64,000 nucleotides of DNA from Aurantibacter_A sp965215845 (lineage in GTDB: Bacteria; Bacteroidota; Bacteroidia; Flavobacteriales; Flavobacteriaceae): assembly GCA_965215845.1 (NCBI GenBank), contig CBDCEL010000003.1, positions 372,001 through 436,000 of the forward strand. The letters are read 5' to 3'. Positions 41,825 through 51,376 of this stretch are shown in pieces. The translations under genes and the position numbers were made by a program. The notes beneath the pieces were generated by a model. The model was given only the letters and a program-made list of their open reading frames with translations. It made no database searches and was not told where the DNA came from. The first letter of the stretch is position 1. Each line of letters begins with the position of its first letter.

Positions 41825-43213
41825 TCAGTTTACAAAATATAGTGCCCCGGCCCAACAACCCGTCTCATTACATCTGCGGTGTGCACCGACGAAAATCATG
41901 TCATCCGTTGATGCCAGCGCACTACCGAACAGGTCTTCGTTCAGCGGGTTTGGGGCCGTTATCGCATGCGATTCGGGCCAGCCCGATTCCCGTTTAAAGA
42001 AATACGCTGCACCGTTGTTATCCGTTACGACCCTCTTCAAAGGGGCGCCAATAATCAAATATCCAGAATGCAGGGCGATACCGCCTCCGCCAAAATTGTC
42101 ATCGGGCTGTGTATCCGAGCCCATCAGCTTTATATCCTCGAGCCACCCATCTCCAGACTTTGTAAAGACATAGGCCGCCCCATGGGGCACATTGGCATTC
42201 GGTAATAGCGAATTAAAGCTTCCGGGGGCCGTTATGGCCATTTCGTTTCCATCCAAGACAATTTCCGCTCCGAAAAAATCCTCCTTTACCCCATCCGATG
42301 CCGACAGCCGATGTCGCTGCACCCAAGAGTCATCTTGCTTGTCGAAAACGTAGACATTACCTGGGAAATCATAGATGTTATCGGTTCCCTGCGCACTTAC
42401 CACCAAGATATTGTCTTGTAACGCCAGGGACTTCCCGAAAGCGTCCCACCGATCACCATCGCCCTCATTGGGAACGAGTTTCTGTTTGAACGACCAATCG
42501 GCGCCTTCATAAACAAAAACAGATCCCTGGGCGAAACCCGCACCATTGGTAAAAGGTCCGTCATCGAAATAATTATCGGTGTCAAATCGAGACCCGACCA
42601 CAATGACCCCTTGATCGATAGCGACGGCATAACCGAACTCTTGCCCCTCTTGCGGGTTCGGCGCTTCCAACTCTTTTGTTAGATTCCACCGATTGTCCCC
42701 TATATGTTCATAGACAAAGGCGAGGCCCGCATCTTCACCGTTTTTATCGTTTTCCGGGGCTCCGATTATCAGGGTCGTACCGCTAATGGCCACACTCCAT
42801 CCAAAATGGTCTTCGGTGGTGGCATTTTCAGGGTATAGCACCTCTGCCGTCAATTCGAATTCAGATCCGTTGCGCCTGAAAATATAGACCGCCCCGGTGC
42901 GATTGCCTTTTTCATCATGACGAGGGGCACTTACCACCGTAAATTCAGAAGTGGCCGCAATATCATAACCAAAGAAATAGCCTTCTTTGATACCCGAAGG
43001 TGCTATCGAGGTGACTTTTGTGAAACTACCCTCCCCAGGATCATTGCCATGGGAGGTATCATCTGAATCGGTTCCCGTATTATCGGACTGCTGGCCCAAA
43101 GGTTCTTGCGGGCCCAAGATTTCATCATCATTTGAGCAGCGTCCACTACTCAGTATGAGCGCCAGCACTAAAAGGAGCATGGGGTTTCGAAACGAGAAGT
43201 TCGCATAAATCAT
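41825..43213 (-). CDS. Exported beta-propeller protein with FG-GAP-like repeats
   Basis: About 462 residues from Met 43213; the longer ORF has a hydrophilic leader. The signal segment ends SSGRCSND and may be a lipoprotein, though Arg before Cys is atypical. A Ser/Asp/Glu-rich linker precedes repeats of the form FGWSVAISGTTLIIGAPEND, FGYAVAIDQGVIVVGSRFD, FGKSLALQDNILVVSAQGTD and FGGGGIALHSGYLIIGAPL, about 60 residues each. These are FG-GAP/integrin-like propeller blades. It probably binds a partner or surface ligand. Stops 12 bp from the next gene start on the same strand. Confidence 0.82.
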   Translation of the reverse strand: MIYANFSFRNPMLLLVLALILSSGRCSNDDEILGPQEPLGQQSDNTGTDSDDTSHGNDPGEGSFTKVTSIAPSGIKEGYFFGYDIAATSEFTVVSAPRHDEKGNRTGAVYIFRRNGSEFELTAEVLYPENATTEDHFGWSVAISGTTLIIGAPENDKNGEDAGLAFVYEHIGDNRWNLTKELEAPNPQEGQEFGYAVAIDQGVIVVGSRFDTDNYFDDGPFTNGAGFAQGSVFVYEGADWSFKQKLVPNEGDGDRWDAFGKSLALQDNILVVSAQGTDNIYDFPGNVYVFDKQDDSWVQRHRLSASDGVKEDFFGAEIVLDGNEMAITAPGSFNSLLPNANVPHGAAYVFTKSGDGWLEDIKLMGSDTQPDDNFGGGGIALHSGYLIIGAPLKRVVTDNNGAAYFFKRESGWPESHAITAPNPLNEDLFGSALASTDDMIFVGAHRRCNETGCWAGALYFVN

Positions 43214-43224
43214 TTTTTCATTTT

Positions 43225-44301
43225 TTAATAAGACCGATACAACAAATCCCCGAGAACCTCGTAATTCCCCAAATAGGTCGTATCGCTGCAATTTGCGTTC
43301 TTTAAAGCATTGGAAATGGAATTTCGCAAATAGAATTTGACCGAATGCACAGGATTACTGTCCGTTCCCGGTTCACAGGGCATGCCCTGATCCGTAAGGC
43401 CGAGAAAGGTAAATGGCACCTCTTTTTCAACAAAATTGGTAACAAGGTATTCTTTGCTATTATACTGTTTTGCGCCAGCACAATCAACGTCATCTTCAAT
43501 GTGGTTGGCAATGATCAATTCCAAATCCGCCTCGCCACAGCCTTTCACCAAGTTAAGCCCACCATCGAAGTCATAGTAGCTGCCCAATGATTCGGTCATC
43601 CATCCGCCCAAGGGAAAAACATGTTTCGGTTGATATTTAGCATTATTCATAAAGATAGGATCCATATAAACACCCATTACGCCGCTGCCCCCGGCCGAAA
43701 ATCCGGTAACGGACCAATGGTTCATATCTGTTTTCATAAAAGGAAACAAAGATGGATCCTCAATGATTCCACCGATCAGCTCGACCAATTGTCTGGGGTG
43801 GTCAAAACTTAAACCGTTCATTTGTCGCGACTTCCAAACGCCACTGGCTATGGGGCTCTCTGGAGCATAAATGCCATTGGCAAAGATGAACGCCCGTGGT
43901 TTGTCCGATTCGTTATCCTTGTAATAGTCAAAAAACAATGTCGATCCCGAATTTTCGCTTCCTTTCGAACCATGTAAGAACAAAATAACATCACACGGAC
44001 TATTTTCGCATGCTTCGGAATAGACCACACTGAAGCCGATTTCTTGATCGTTCAAACTTGGGGATCTATATACCCAATGCTGGCCTTTAACGCCATTCTG
44101 GGCCTTATTTATCGTTTGAACCCCGGGAGTGTTGTTGACATATTGTATGTTGTCTTGAATATCGCTATAGGATGGGTCTACCTTGCGAAAATCCGTTCCC
44201 AATTGCACAGCGGTTTCATTTTCCACAAACTTTTGCGAATCGTCACTGCTACAGGAGGCAAGGGTGAACATCATCGCTAAAAACAATGATAGGTTTCTCA
44301 T
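43225..44301 (-). CDS. Lipoprotein with alpha/beta-hydrolase (esterase/PHB-depolymerase-like) fold
   Basis: About 358 residues from Met 44301 (lipoprotein signal MRNLSLFLAMMFTLASC). The nucleophile elbow is VTGFSAGGSGVMG (GxSxG), strand 3 is DVILFLHGSKGSENSG with the oxyanion-type HG, and a late NPVHSVKFYL may supply the catalytic His. This pattern matches pectin-acetylesterase-like or PHB-depolymerase-like secreted esterases. It is the first gene of the three exported proteins and lies just upstream of the beta-propeller gene. Substrate unknown. Confidence 0.7.
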   Translation of the reverse strand: MRNLSLFLAMMFTLASCSSDDSQKFVENETAVQLGTDFRKVDPSYSDIQDNIQYVNNTPGVQTINKAQNGVKGQHWVYRSPSLNDQEIGFSVVYSEACENSPCDVILFLHGSKGSENSGSTLFFDYYKDNESDKPRAFIFANGIYAPESPIASGVWKSRQMNGLSFDHPRQLVELIGGIIEDPSLFPFMKTDMNHWSVTGFSAGGSGVMGVYMDPIFMNNAKYQPKHVFPLGGWMTESLGSYYDFDGGLNLVKGCGEADLELIIANHIEDDVDCAGAKQYNSKEYLVTNFVEKEVPFTFLGLTDQGMPCEPGTDSNPVHSVKFYLRNSISNALKNANCSDTTYLGNYEVLGDLLYRSY

Positions 44302-44515
44302 AGCCAATCTTTTTGGTGGTAAGACTGCGGGCATGTCAAAAAGGTTTAATCCACTTTTTTTTGGATATTTTCAATTATGTTATCGGGGGCTGTTTGTTGG
44401 AACGCAAAAAATGGAAAAAGATTAACTTGAGCGGATAAATTTGGGCTGAAATCCGATAATTCCGTTATGAAATCCGAAGCATCAGAATCAATAAATCTTG
44501 ATATTTGACAATGTT

Positions 44516-45421
44516 ATGCAAAAACAGGCCCCTTTAAGTTATACTTATTTCAAAAAGAAAAGACGGATATTATGGGGAGGGATTTTTTTGGCGTTCCTGC
44601 AGCTTATTTTGTTCGTTATCTATAAAGGCAAAGGTGACCGTTTCGTTGAAACCTTGACGGATATTCGTCTTTTTTTTGGCAGACTGATTTTGGACCGCAT
44701 ATGGATCGACTGCTTGGCCATCGGTATCTTGTTCTTGTTTACCTTGAAGCTCAAGGACTATATTTCAAGGCATTATCCTGATTCGTTAAGGGAAATGATA
44801 AAGGTCAACCTCAAGTATTTACTAGTAATCCTATTGTCATTGGTGCTTTTTATACCTATTGCGATTTTGTTGCGCCATTTTATTCGCAACGGTTTTTCAT
44901 TTGACCTTGACCGGCTGATCCGCAATTTTAGAAACTTTGGAAAAATGTATGTTGAGTACCTTTTGCCCTTTTCTTTGGTCGGTTACCTCTTCTTCAATGG
45001 AAATTTCTACCTACAGCGCCCAAACAAAGTCAAGAACTTTCAACCAAAATCTGAAGTCAATAATCATAAACCTCTAAATAACAATGGCTTGTTGGAGGTA
45101 ATCAACGATAATGGGAATATTATGATCAAGGTTTCCGATATTTTTTGGATAGCGAAACAAGACAAGGTCTATGTGGTGAAAACGGCCCAAAATACCTTCC
45201 GAATTCGAAAGACAATCAAAGAGTTGGATGAAATGCTGAAACCGAAAGGATTCTTAAGAATCAACCGTGGGGTAATCGTCAACCAAAAATACCTGCATAA
45301 CTATTCTTATTGGGAATATGACAAATTCATTCTTCGTATGCAGGATAGTGATTATACCGAATTTATTGTTTCCCGGGATCGCATGAAGCAGATAAAGCAT
45401 CAATTGACAAAAACCGGCTAG
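44516..45421 (+). CDS. Membrane-anchored LytTR-family transcriptional regulator
   Basis: About 301 residues from ATG 44516; an upstream TTG frame exists but adds no conserved sequence. The N-terminal half has four hydrophobic segments (WGGIFLAFLQLILFVIY, DCLAIGILFLFTL, YLLVILLSLVLFIPIAIL, LPFSLVGYLFFN). The C-terminal part (about 200-301) is a LytTR DNA-binding domain (ISDIFWIAKQDKVYVVKTAQNTFRIRKTIKELDEMLKPKGFLRINRGVIVNQKYL in pieces). Such proteins act as single-protein sensors in Bacteroidota. Its stop overlaps the convergent MocA-like gene by 4 bp; upstream is the esterase operon, which it might regulate. Confidence 0.85.
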   Translation: MQKQAPLSYTYFKKKRRILWGGIFLAFLQLILFVIYKGKGDRFVETLTDIRLFFGRLILDRIWIDCLAIGILFLFTLKLKDYISRHYPDSLREMIKVNLKYLLVILLSLVLFIPIAILLRHFIRNGFSFDLDRLIRNFRNFGKMYVEYLLPFSLVGYLFFNGNFYLQRPNKVKNFQPKSEVNNHKPLNNNGLLEVINDNGNIMIKVSDIFWIAKQDKVYVVKTAQNTFRIRKTIKELDEMLKPKGFLRINRGVIVNQKYLHNYSYWEYDKFILRMQDSDYTEFIVSRDRMKQIKHQLTKTG

Positions 45422-46029
45422 TCTTGCGTTTTGTCCAATAATTGTTCATACTCCTTTTTGGTGTCCAAATCAATTTCTGTGCCTTCGGGATCAAGTAGTA
45501 AAGTCTTTTCAATATTTTGGTCGATTATTTCCTTTGCGCCTTTGTCTTTGGACAAACTTTTGAGTTCTTCAAAATACTTTCGGTCAAAGATTGCGGGAAC
45601 CCCAGCCTTTTGGCCATATTTTGTAGCTATGATCGACTCCCCATTTTGTTCAAATGTTGTTATGATTTCATTTAAATAGGAGGTCGAAATCAGAGGTTGG
45701 TCACATAACAAGATCAAAACGCCTTGATAGGCCTTGTCGGTCTCGTCAAGAAATTGCACCCCCATAGCGACCGAAGTCCCCATACCTCGCTCCCAATCAC
45801 GGTTTTCCACCACAGTTGTTTCCGTTTCGGAAATTGTCCGATATATTTTTTCATAATTGGATCCAAGAACCACAAAAATGTCATGCGCAAGTGATTTCTT
45901 TGCCGTTTCAATGGCTTGACCTAGCAAAGTCGTATGCTTCCATGGTAACAATTGTTTGGGCGTACCCATTCGAGCGGAAGCACCGGCCGCCAAGACCAAA
46001 ACCGCAATTCCGCCCTCTGTTGTATTCAT
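45418..46029 (-). CDS. mocA: Molybdenum cofactor cytidylyltransferase-like nucleotidyltransferase
   Basis: A 203-residue protein. The N-terminus has VLVLAAGASARMGTPKQLLPW, the GxSxRMGxxKxLLP nucleotide-binding loop of MobA/MocA enzymes, and VLILLCDQPLISTSYL carries the metal-binding Asp. MocA adds CMP to molybdopterin for use by xanthine-oxidase-family enzymes. The molybdenum hydroxylase genes lie immediately upstream on the same strand (81 bp away), which supports the cytidylyltransferase over a MobA guanylyltransferase role. Confidence 0.85.
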   Translation of the reverse strand: MNTTEGGIAVLVLAAGASARMGTPKQLLPWKHTTLLGQAIETAKKSLAHDIFVVLGSNYEKIYRTISETETTVVENRDWERGMGTSVAMGVQFLDETDKAYQGVLILLCDQPLISTSYLNEIITTFEQNGESIIATKYGQKAGVPAIFDRKYFEELKSLSKDKGAKEIIDQNIEKTLLLDPEGTEIDLDTKKEYEQLLDKTQD

Positions 46030-46044
46030 CGATATATGGTACTT

Positions 46045-46079
46045 AAAACCACGACCGTCAAATTGACGGTCGTGGTTTT
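46045..46079. terminator. Bidirectional perfect hairpin terminator
   Basis: Perfect arms of 17 bp (AAAACCACGACCGTCAA and its complement TTGACGGTCGTGGTTTT) around a one-base centre, so the loop will open a few bases. A-run and T-run ends suit either strand. It lies between the hydroxylase operon and mocA, so mocA may need its own promoter or partial readthrough. Confidence 0.88.
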
Positions 46080-46110
46080 ATTATTAATTATACTGGCAAG
46101 GATAAATTCT

Positions 46111-48393
46111 CTAGCCCAATATTTCCTTGTCAGGCGTTCTCCAAAATTCTGGATCCTGCATAAAGGGCTGTTTATAAATCCGTTTGCCCGTCGCCGCTTT
46201 CAGGGCATTGGCAACGGCACCGCCCGCTGGAGGAAGGGTCGGTTCCCCAAGACCTGTTGGAGATAATTCGTTCTGAATGAGGTGTGTTTCGACCACAGGG
46301 GCCTCTTTCATTCGGATCAATCGGTACCTATCAAAATTCTTCGAAGTGGGCGCACCATTTTCAAATCCAAAATTACCGTACATCGAATGGCCGACACCGT
46401 CAATGACACCACCTTCGATTTGATTGATGGCTCCCAAGGGGTTTATAACGACCCCACAATCGACCACACAGGTAATTTTTTTGACCACGGGCATTCCGTT
46501 TTCGATAACCGCATCGGCAACTTCGGCCACATGCGAATTATGGCAATAATAGGCCACAAAACCTTGATAGACCCCGTCGGGCTGTTTGCCCCATCCCGAT
46601 TTCTCGACTGCCGTTTTGATACAGGTTTGTAAGCGTTCTGGGGAATACTGGATGCGCTCATCCGTGGTTCCCTTTACTTTCTCCAAAAGGTCTAAACGCA
46701 ACTGCACCGGATCCACTTCCATCATTTCGGCCAGTTCATCAAAGAAACTTTGCTCTGCATAGGCCAAAAAGTTGGTGTAGGGCGCTCTCCAAGCACCGGT
46801 AGTGACATTACTTTGGTAATTTGCCACGTCTACCTTGTAGTTTTCGATGGCACCGGCCGGGAAGAAGTTCGGAATCAAGCCGTACATATTACTGTTGATC
46901 GCTGCCTCCTTTAAATGGTAGCCCGTAACCTTACCGTCTTTTACCGAAGCCTTGATGCGATATTTTATGGCCGGGCGATAAACGCCGGTGGTCATATCGT
47001 CGTCTCGTGTCGATACCATTTTTACGGGTTTTCTTATGGCATCCGAAATTTCCGCCGCCTCGTAAACAAAGTCGCCATACAGCCTCCTTCCAAAACCGCC
47101 ACCCATTCGAGTCATTTCCAAATGGACATCCTTCACATCACGGCCCAACATATCGGCAACCCCTTGTGCGGCATATTCTGGGGTTTGGATCGGGCCGACC
47201 AAATGGATTTTATCATCCGTTATATTGGCGAAGAAATTCATGGGTTCGAGGCAGTTATGGGGTAAGAACGGTGATTCATAAGTGCGTTCCAAAACTTTAT
47301 CGGCTTGGGCGAAGGCCCTCCTTACATTGCCATCCTCCCGCATGGTCGTAAATTTGTTGCCATTCAAAAGTCCCATCAACTTTTTGTCTTGAAACTCCGT
47401 GCTTTCCAAAGGTGTGTCTTCCACCCAATTGGCTTTTACCGCTTTTTTTGCCTTCATAGCCTCCCAGGCCGTATTCGCTATAACAACCACTTTGTCGCTA
47501 CTGCCAATGACCGCCGTCCAATTCTTTTGTTCTTGGTTCAAGAGCTTGTTGGTCTTTTCCCCAATTTTGATGACGTCGATCACTCCCGGCATTGCCTTTG
47601 CACCCGCTGCATCGAAAGATTCCAACTTTTGTCCGAATGCGGGAGGTCTTAAGACGGAGGCATACACCATTCCTTCTTCCTTGTAATCCAATCCGAACAA
47701 AGGTTTTCCGGTGATGATCTTGTCGATATCGACATTGGGCACATCGGTACCGATAATCTTGAAGTCCTTGATCTCTTTTAAAGTAACCCCTTCAGGAAGT
47801 CCCGGTTTACCATCTTCCCCAGTGGTAGTACTTTCAGGAATTTCCATCGTAGCGGCCTCTTTGACCACTTCGCCATAACCAAGTGTTTCTCCAGCCGCAT
47901 TGGTGATCACCCCTTCATTGGTCGTACATTCCGATGGATCCACTCCCCACCGGGCCGCTGCAGCGTTTATCAGCATTTGCCTTGCCGTGGCCCCGGTCTG
48001 CCTGAGGGGTTCCCAGGCATGTCTTATCGATTGGCTACCTCCGGCAAGCTGTCGGGTGTAATTTTCCGTGTCAAGTACGCCTTGCTTTACATAGACATTT
48101 TTCCATGCAACATCCAATTCTTCCGCGATGAGCATTGGCATTGATGTCTTAACCCCTTGCCCAATTTCGGGGTTTGGGGCATAAATCGTCACTTCACCGG
48201 TATCGGCAATCTCGATAAAGGCGTTAAAATCATTGTAGTTCAAACTTGCCAGATCCACCGGGGGTTTGGCTTCTGGCTTACAGGCTGTGAAGAGGTTGAA
48301 CCCTATCAACATTCCACCACTCGCCAGCGATGTGGTTTTCATGAATCCCCTCCTACTAAAGGTCATGGGCTTTTCTTGTATTGAAGTCGACAT
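46111..48393 (-). CDS. Xanthine-oxidase-family molybdopterin-binding subunit (IorB-like)
   Basis: A 760-residue protein with a twin-arginine signal (FSRRGFMKTTSLASGG, Arg 14-15). The molybdopterin-binding regions include PNPEIGQGVKTSMPMLIAEELDV, GGGFGRRLYGDFVYEAA and TGAWRAP, and the catalytic Glu is expected in GLGEPTLPPAGGAVANAL near the end. IorB-type two-subunit hydroxylases oxidise N-heterocycles or aldehydes in the periplasm without an FAD subunit. Its (2Fe-2S) partner starts 12 bp upstream on the same strand. Confidence 0.93.
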   Translation of the reverse strand: MSTSIQEKPMTFSRRGFMKTTSLASGGMLIGFNLFTACKPEAKPPVDLASLNYNDFNAFIEIADTGEVTIYAPNPEIGQGVKTSMPMLIAEELDVAWKNVYVKQGVLDTENYTRQLAGGSQSIRHAWEPLRQTGATARQMLINAAAARWGVDPSECTTNEGVITNAAGETLGYGEVVKEAATMEIPESTTTGEDGKPGLPEGVTLKEIKDFKIIGTDVPNVDIDKIITGKPLFGLDYKEEGMVYASVLRPPAFGQKLESFDAAGAKAMPGVIDVIKIGEKTNKLLNQEQKNWTAVIGSSDKVVVIANTAWEAMKAKKAVKANWVEDTPLESTEFQDKKLMGLLNGNKFTTMREDGNVRRAFAQADKVLERTYESPFLPHNCLEPMNFFANITDDKIHLVGPIQTPEYAAQGVADMLGRDVKDVHLEMTRMGGGFGRRLYGDFVYEAAEISDAIRKPVKMVSTRDDDMTTGVYRPAIKYRIKASVKDGKVTGYHLKEAAINSNMYGLIPNFFPAGAIENYKVDVANYQSNVTTGAWRAPYTNFLAYAEQSFFDELAEMMEVDPVQLRLDLLEKVKGTTDERIQYSPERLQTCIKTAVEKSGWGKQPDGVYQGFVAYYCHNSHVAEVADAVIENGMPVVKKITCVVDCGVVINPLGAINQIEGGVIDGVGHSMYGNFGFENGAPTSKNFDRYRLIRMKEAPVVETHLIQNELSPTGLGEPTLPPAGGAVANALKAATGKRIYKQPFMQDPEFWRTPDKEILG

Positions 48394-48405
48394 AGTTTTC
48401 AGGAT

Positions 48406-48870
48406 TTAGGATTCGATTTTTGAAGCCGCTGTTTCCACAGCTTTGTATATTCTAGTGTACGAGGCACAACGACAGATATTTCCGTGCATGGCATCTTTTA
48501 TTTCATCTTCCGAAGGACTCGGGTTCTTGGCCAAAAAGGCCGAAGCGGTCATTATTTGGCCTGCTTGGCAATACCCGCATTGGGGTACGTCTATTTCTTT
48601 CCAGGCTTCTTGTACCGGATGTGATCCGTCTTTCGACAAACCTTCTATGGTCGTGATTTTTTTTCCTTCGACCTGGGCGAGCGTTGTTAAACAACTTCGA
48701 ACGGCATCCCCGTCCAAGTGAACGGTACATGCACCGCATTGTGCTATCCCACAGCCAAATTTGGTCCCTACGAGATCTAAGTGGTCTCGCAAAACCCACA
48801 AGAGCGGAGTATCCTCGCCGACATCGACCGTGCGCGATTCCCCATTGACATTAAGTTGATACGTTGGCAT
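48406..48870 (-). CDS. (2Fe-2S)-binding subunit of molybdenum hydroxylase (IorA-like)
   Basis: A 154-residue protein with two [2Fe-2S] clusters: the N-terminal plant-type cluster (FGCGIAQCGACTVHLDG, with CLTTL) and the C-terminal four-helix cluster (PQCGYCQAGQIMTA and GNICRCASYTRI). It passes electrons from the molybdenum subunit encoded just downstream. It has no export signal and probably rides out with the TAT-carrying partner. Confidence 0.94.
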   Translation of the reverse strand: MPTYQLNVNGESRTVDVGEDTPLLWVLRDHLDLVGTKFGCGIAQCGACTVHLDGDAVRSCLTTLAQVEGKKITTIEGLSKDGSHPVQEAWKEIDVPQCGYCQAGQIMTASAFLAKNPSPSEDEIKDAMHGNICRCASYTRIYKAVETAASKIES

Positions 48871-49003
48871 ATTGCTGTTGTTTTTAGGAGATTACTTTTC
48901 AGTTTTATGGACCATTTGGCGCTTTCAATCCGCCGAAAAACCGAATGGAACCACTACCAGAACAAGTTACTAAAAATTAAGGCTCTTGATTTTCATTTAA
49001 CAG

Positions 49004-49025
49004 TTTCTTAAAAAGATTTAAGAAA
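49004..49025. terminator. AT-rich hairpin downstream of DUF5916 gene
   Basis: TTTCTTAAA (49004-49012) pairs with TTTAAGAAA (49017-49025) around AAGA. It could end the DUF5916 transcript on the minus strand, but the stem is AT-rich and weak. Confidence 0.4.
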
Positions 49026-49046
49026 TCTACTCCCGTGAAGTCCGGT

Positions 49047-51221
49047 TCATCGGTTAAACCAATATGTGAATTTCAAGGTCAACGACCAGTCCCTGGGCAT
49101 GAAAGGGTCGATCATTTGGTTGTTTGTGTATACCAAGAAAAGATCTGATGCCGGTGCATAACGCCACTGCAACCTCGAATTCAAATTGAAGTTCTTCGAT
49201 TGTTCATTGTATTGGAAAAGATTGGCGAAAAACAATTTGTTCGTAAAGGTAATATCGATTTCGGAACCGATCAACCAAAATTGGTTGGTGTTCCAAGGGG
49301 CCGGCAGTTTGATCCGGTTGTAATTCAGATTGGTGCTTAAGCTCACATAGGGCTGAAAACGGTATCCGAGTTCCGCTGTTAGGCTTGTTCTATTGCCATC
49401 AAGAAAATAACCTCCAAATCGCCCCCCCAAAGCATAGGTAAACAAATTTTGGGGCGTCGATTCGTATTCTCCCCCGAAGGCGTTCCAACTGTGCTTTGTA
49501 CCGGTCTCAAGTTCCGCAATGCCCAATTGTGTAGGGTCGAAGGGAGCCAACAACTCGATATAGTCATCTGCTATAAAAAACTCCAGGCTACTACGGTTTA
49601 GAAATTGAAAACGGTATTGGAGAAAACTGGTATTGTCGGTTCGCCTGAAACTTTCGTCAAAAAAATAGAAGGCGTTCAACTGTGGACCATGGCTGACAAT
49701 ATTTCCTTTTTTCGGAAAGAACAGATGACCGGCGAAGGCGTTCAATTTGATGAAGCCGGTTCGGGGCACGAACCCGACCTCTGCCGAATAGGTATCACTG
49801 ACCCATTCTTCCTGCACGCCCCAATTCCATTTTCTACTGGAGTATTCAAGGTTTGCGGCCTGAACAACGCCGCTATTCTCTTTCTCTGGTGCAAATGACT
49901 TCAAGAAAAAGGCCTTTCCATTCCAAAGATTGTCAGAGGAGGCCAAATTGTATTCGATACCCAGGTTGCGATTGTATTTCGCAAATTGGGCATTTACCGA
50001 ATCGTTTTCCTGCGGATATCTGAGCGATTGCTTATTCACAAAAAGCAACCCAAGGTTAGACCGACTGAACATCTTGCGCTGTAATGACAAGACGGCAAAA
50101 TTCTGACTGGGAAGACCCGTTTCCTCGATGCTCGATGTTTGAATATCCATTAGCCCGATACGCCATTTTTCATTGAGGTTTCCGCTCACGCGTGCCCCGG
50201 CTTGAATAGGCACCCCTAGACCGATGCGTCTAGAAAAAAATGGTCGTATTCGCTGATAGCCAAAATTTGCAAAGAGGTCGGCGTTCTCTAAAAAGAATTG
50301 CCTTCGTTCGGGAAAAAACAGTTCGAAACGATCCAAATTGGTAATCTGCCTATCCACCTCTACTTGGGAAAAGTCAGGGTTCACGGTAACATCTAAATTC
50401 AGCGAAGGGGTCAAACTGAATTTTAGATCGCCCCCAATTTTCGCCTCATAATTGGTTTCGTCATTTACGGTGCGGTCTTGGTTGACCTCACCCAGAACAT
50501 AAGGTATTATGGAAAAATTGGTCTTGGGTTTTGGTGGTGCCTCGTCCCAAACCAAGGTGCCGTTATAGGCCATCGAAGAAGTAGGAAACTGTCTGGGCAC
50601 CGGTGTCCAACTCGATTTTTCACTTGATTTCAAATCCAGGCGGCTAAAATTGATGCCCCATTCCTTTACCCCTTCTTCATAGCGTATCGATTTAAAGGGC
50701 AGGGCCATTTCAAAGACCCATTTTTCGTCATCATGGGTTGCCTTGGAAACCCATTTGCTATCCCAATTCAGGTCGACGTTTGCACCATCGAACATTGTGC
50801 CGTCCCATTGGGCGCCGTAAGCATTCGAGCCAAAGGTAAAGCCCGTCGTCTGATTGTTGAACGGGTCTAAAAAGAGCAAAAAATTATCGTTCTTGCCAAA
50901 AGAAAAATCACGCCTTAACGATTCAACTATGTACTTTCCTTTTTGCGTATGATAGAATGTCGCCAGCAAATAAATATACTTATCGTCATAGGTCATTCGT
51001 ATTTCGGTCTTTTCATTGGCGGGATCCGTATCCATGGGCAGAACCATATGAAAATCTTTGGCCACCTCGGTATCCTTCCAGGCCAAATCATCACCCACTC
51101 CGTCTATTTCAATAGACTTCTGGGTCTTCGCAATATGTAATTTAAAGGAGGCATTCTTCTTTTCTTGGGCAGGCGCTTGAAGCATAAAAAGAAGGGTCGT
51201 AACGATTAGGATTTTGTTCAT
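49047..51221 (-). CDS. CBM9-like/DUF5916 outer-membrane protein
   Basis: About 724 residues from Met 51221 (signal peptide MNKILIVTTLLFMLQAPAQ). Residues about 30-220 are a CBM9-like domain (SIEIDGVGDDLAWKDTEVAKDF, TEIRMTYDDKYIYLLATFYH, WVFEMALPFKSIRY). From about residue 240 the DUF5916 barrel begins (DLKFSLTPSLNLDVTVNPDFSQVEVD, LFFPERRQFFLENADLF) and ends in WSLTLKFTYWFNR, an aromatic C-terminus suited to outer-membrane insertion. Such proteins may bind sugars or peptides. No partner adjoins. Confidence 0.87.
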   Translation of the reverse strand: MNKILIVTTLLFMLQAPAQEKKNASFKLHIAKTQKSIEIDGVGDDLAWKDTEVAKDFHMVLPMDTDPANEKTEIRMTYDDKYIYLLATFYHTQKGKYIVESLRRDFSFGKNDNFLLFLDPFNNQTTGFTFGSNAYGAQWDGTMFDGANVDLNWDSKWVSKATHDDEKWVFEMALPFKSIRYEEGVKEWGINFSRLDLKSSEKSSWTPVPRQFPTSSMAYNGTLVWDEAPPKPKTNFSIIPYVLGEVNQDRTVNDETNYEAKIGGDLKFSLTPSLNLDVTVNPDFSQVEVDRQITNLDRFELFFPERRQFFLENADLFANFGYQRIRPFFSRRIGLGVPIQAGARVSGNLNEKWRIGLMDIQTSSIEETGLPSQNFAVLSLQRKMFSRSNLGLLFVNKQSLRYPQENDSVNAQFAKYNRNLGIEYNLASSDNLWNGKAFFLKSFAPEKENSGVVQAANLEYSSRKWNWGVQEEWVSDTYSAEVGFVPRTGFIKLNAFAGHLFFPKKGNIVSHGPQLNAFYFFDESFRRTDNTSFLQYRFQFLNRSSLEFFIADDYIELLAPFDPTQLGIAELETGTKHSWNAFGGEYESTPQNLFTYALGGRFGGYFLDGNRTSLTAELGYRFQPYVSLSTNLNYNRIKLPAPWNTNQFWLIGSEIDITFTNKLFFANLFQYNEQSKNFNLNSRLQWRYAPASDLFLVYTNNQMIDPFMPRDWSLTLKFTYWFNR

Positions 51222-51376
51222 GGGCTTGGTCGGCATGAAATATATATCGCAAGATACTTCATTGGAAATCCATGTAATTACAGGTCTCGAAATTTAACAA
51301 CGTTTAACATAAAAAAATCGCCCAAACCATAATTTTAGGGAATTTTGACCGTTCTGCTAGGTGAACCACAAACACT

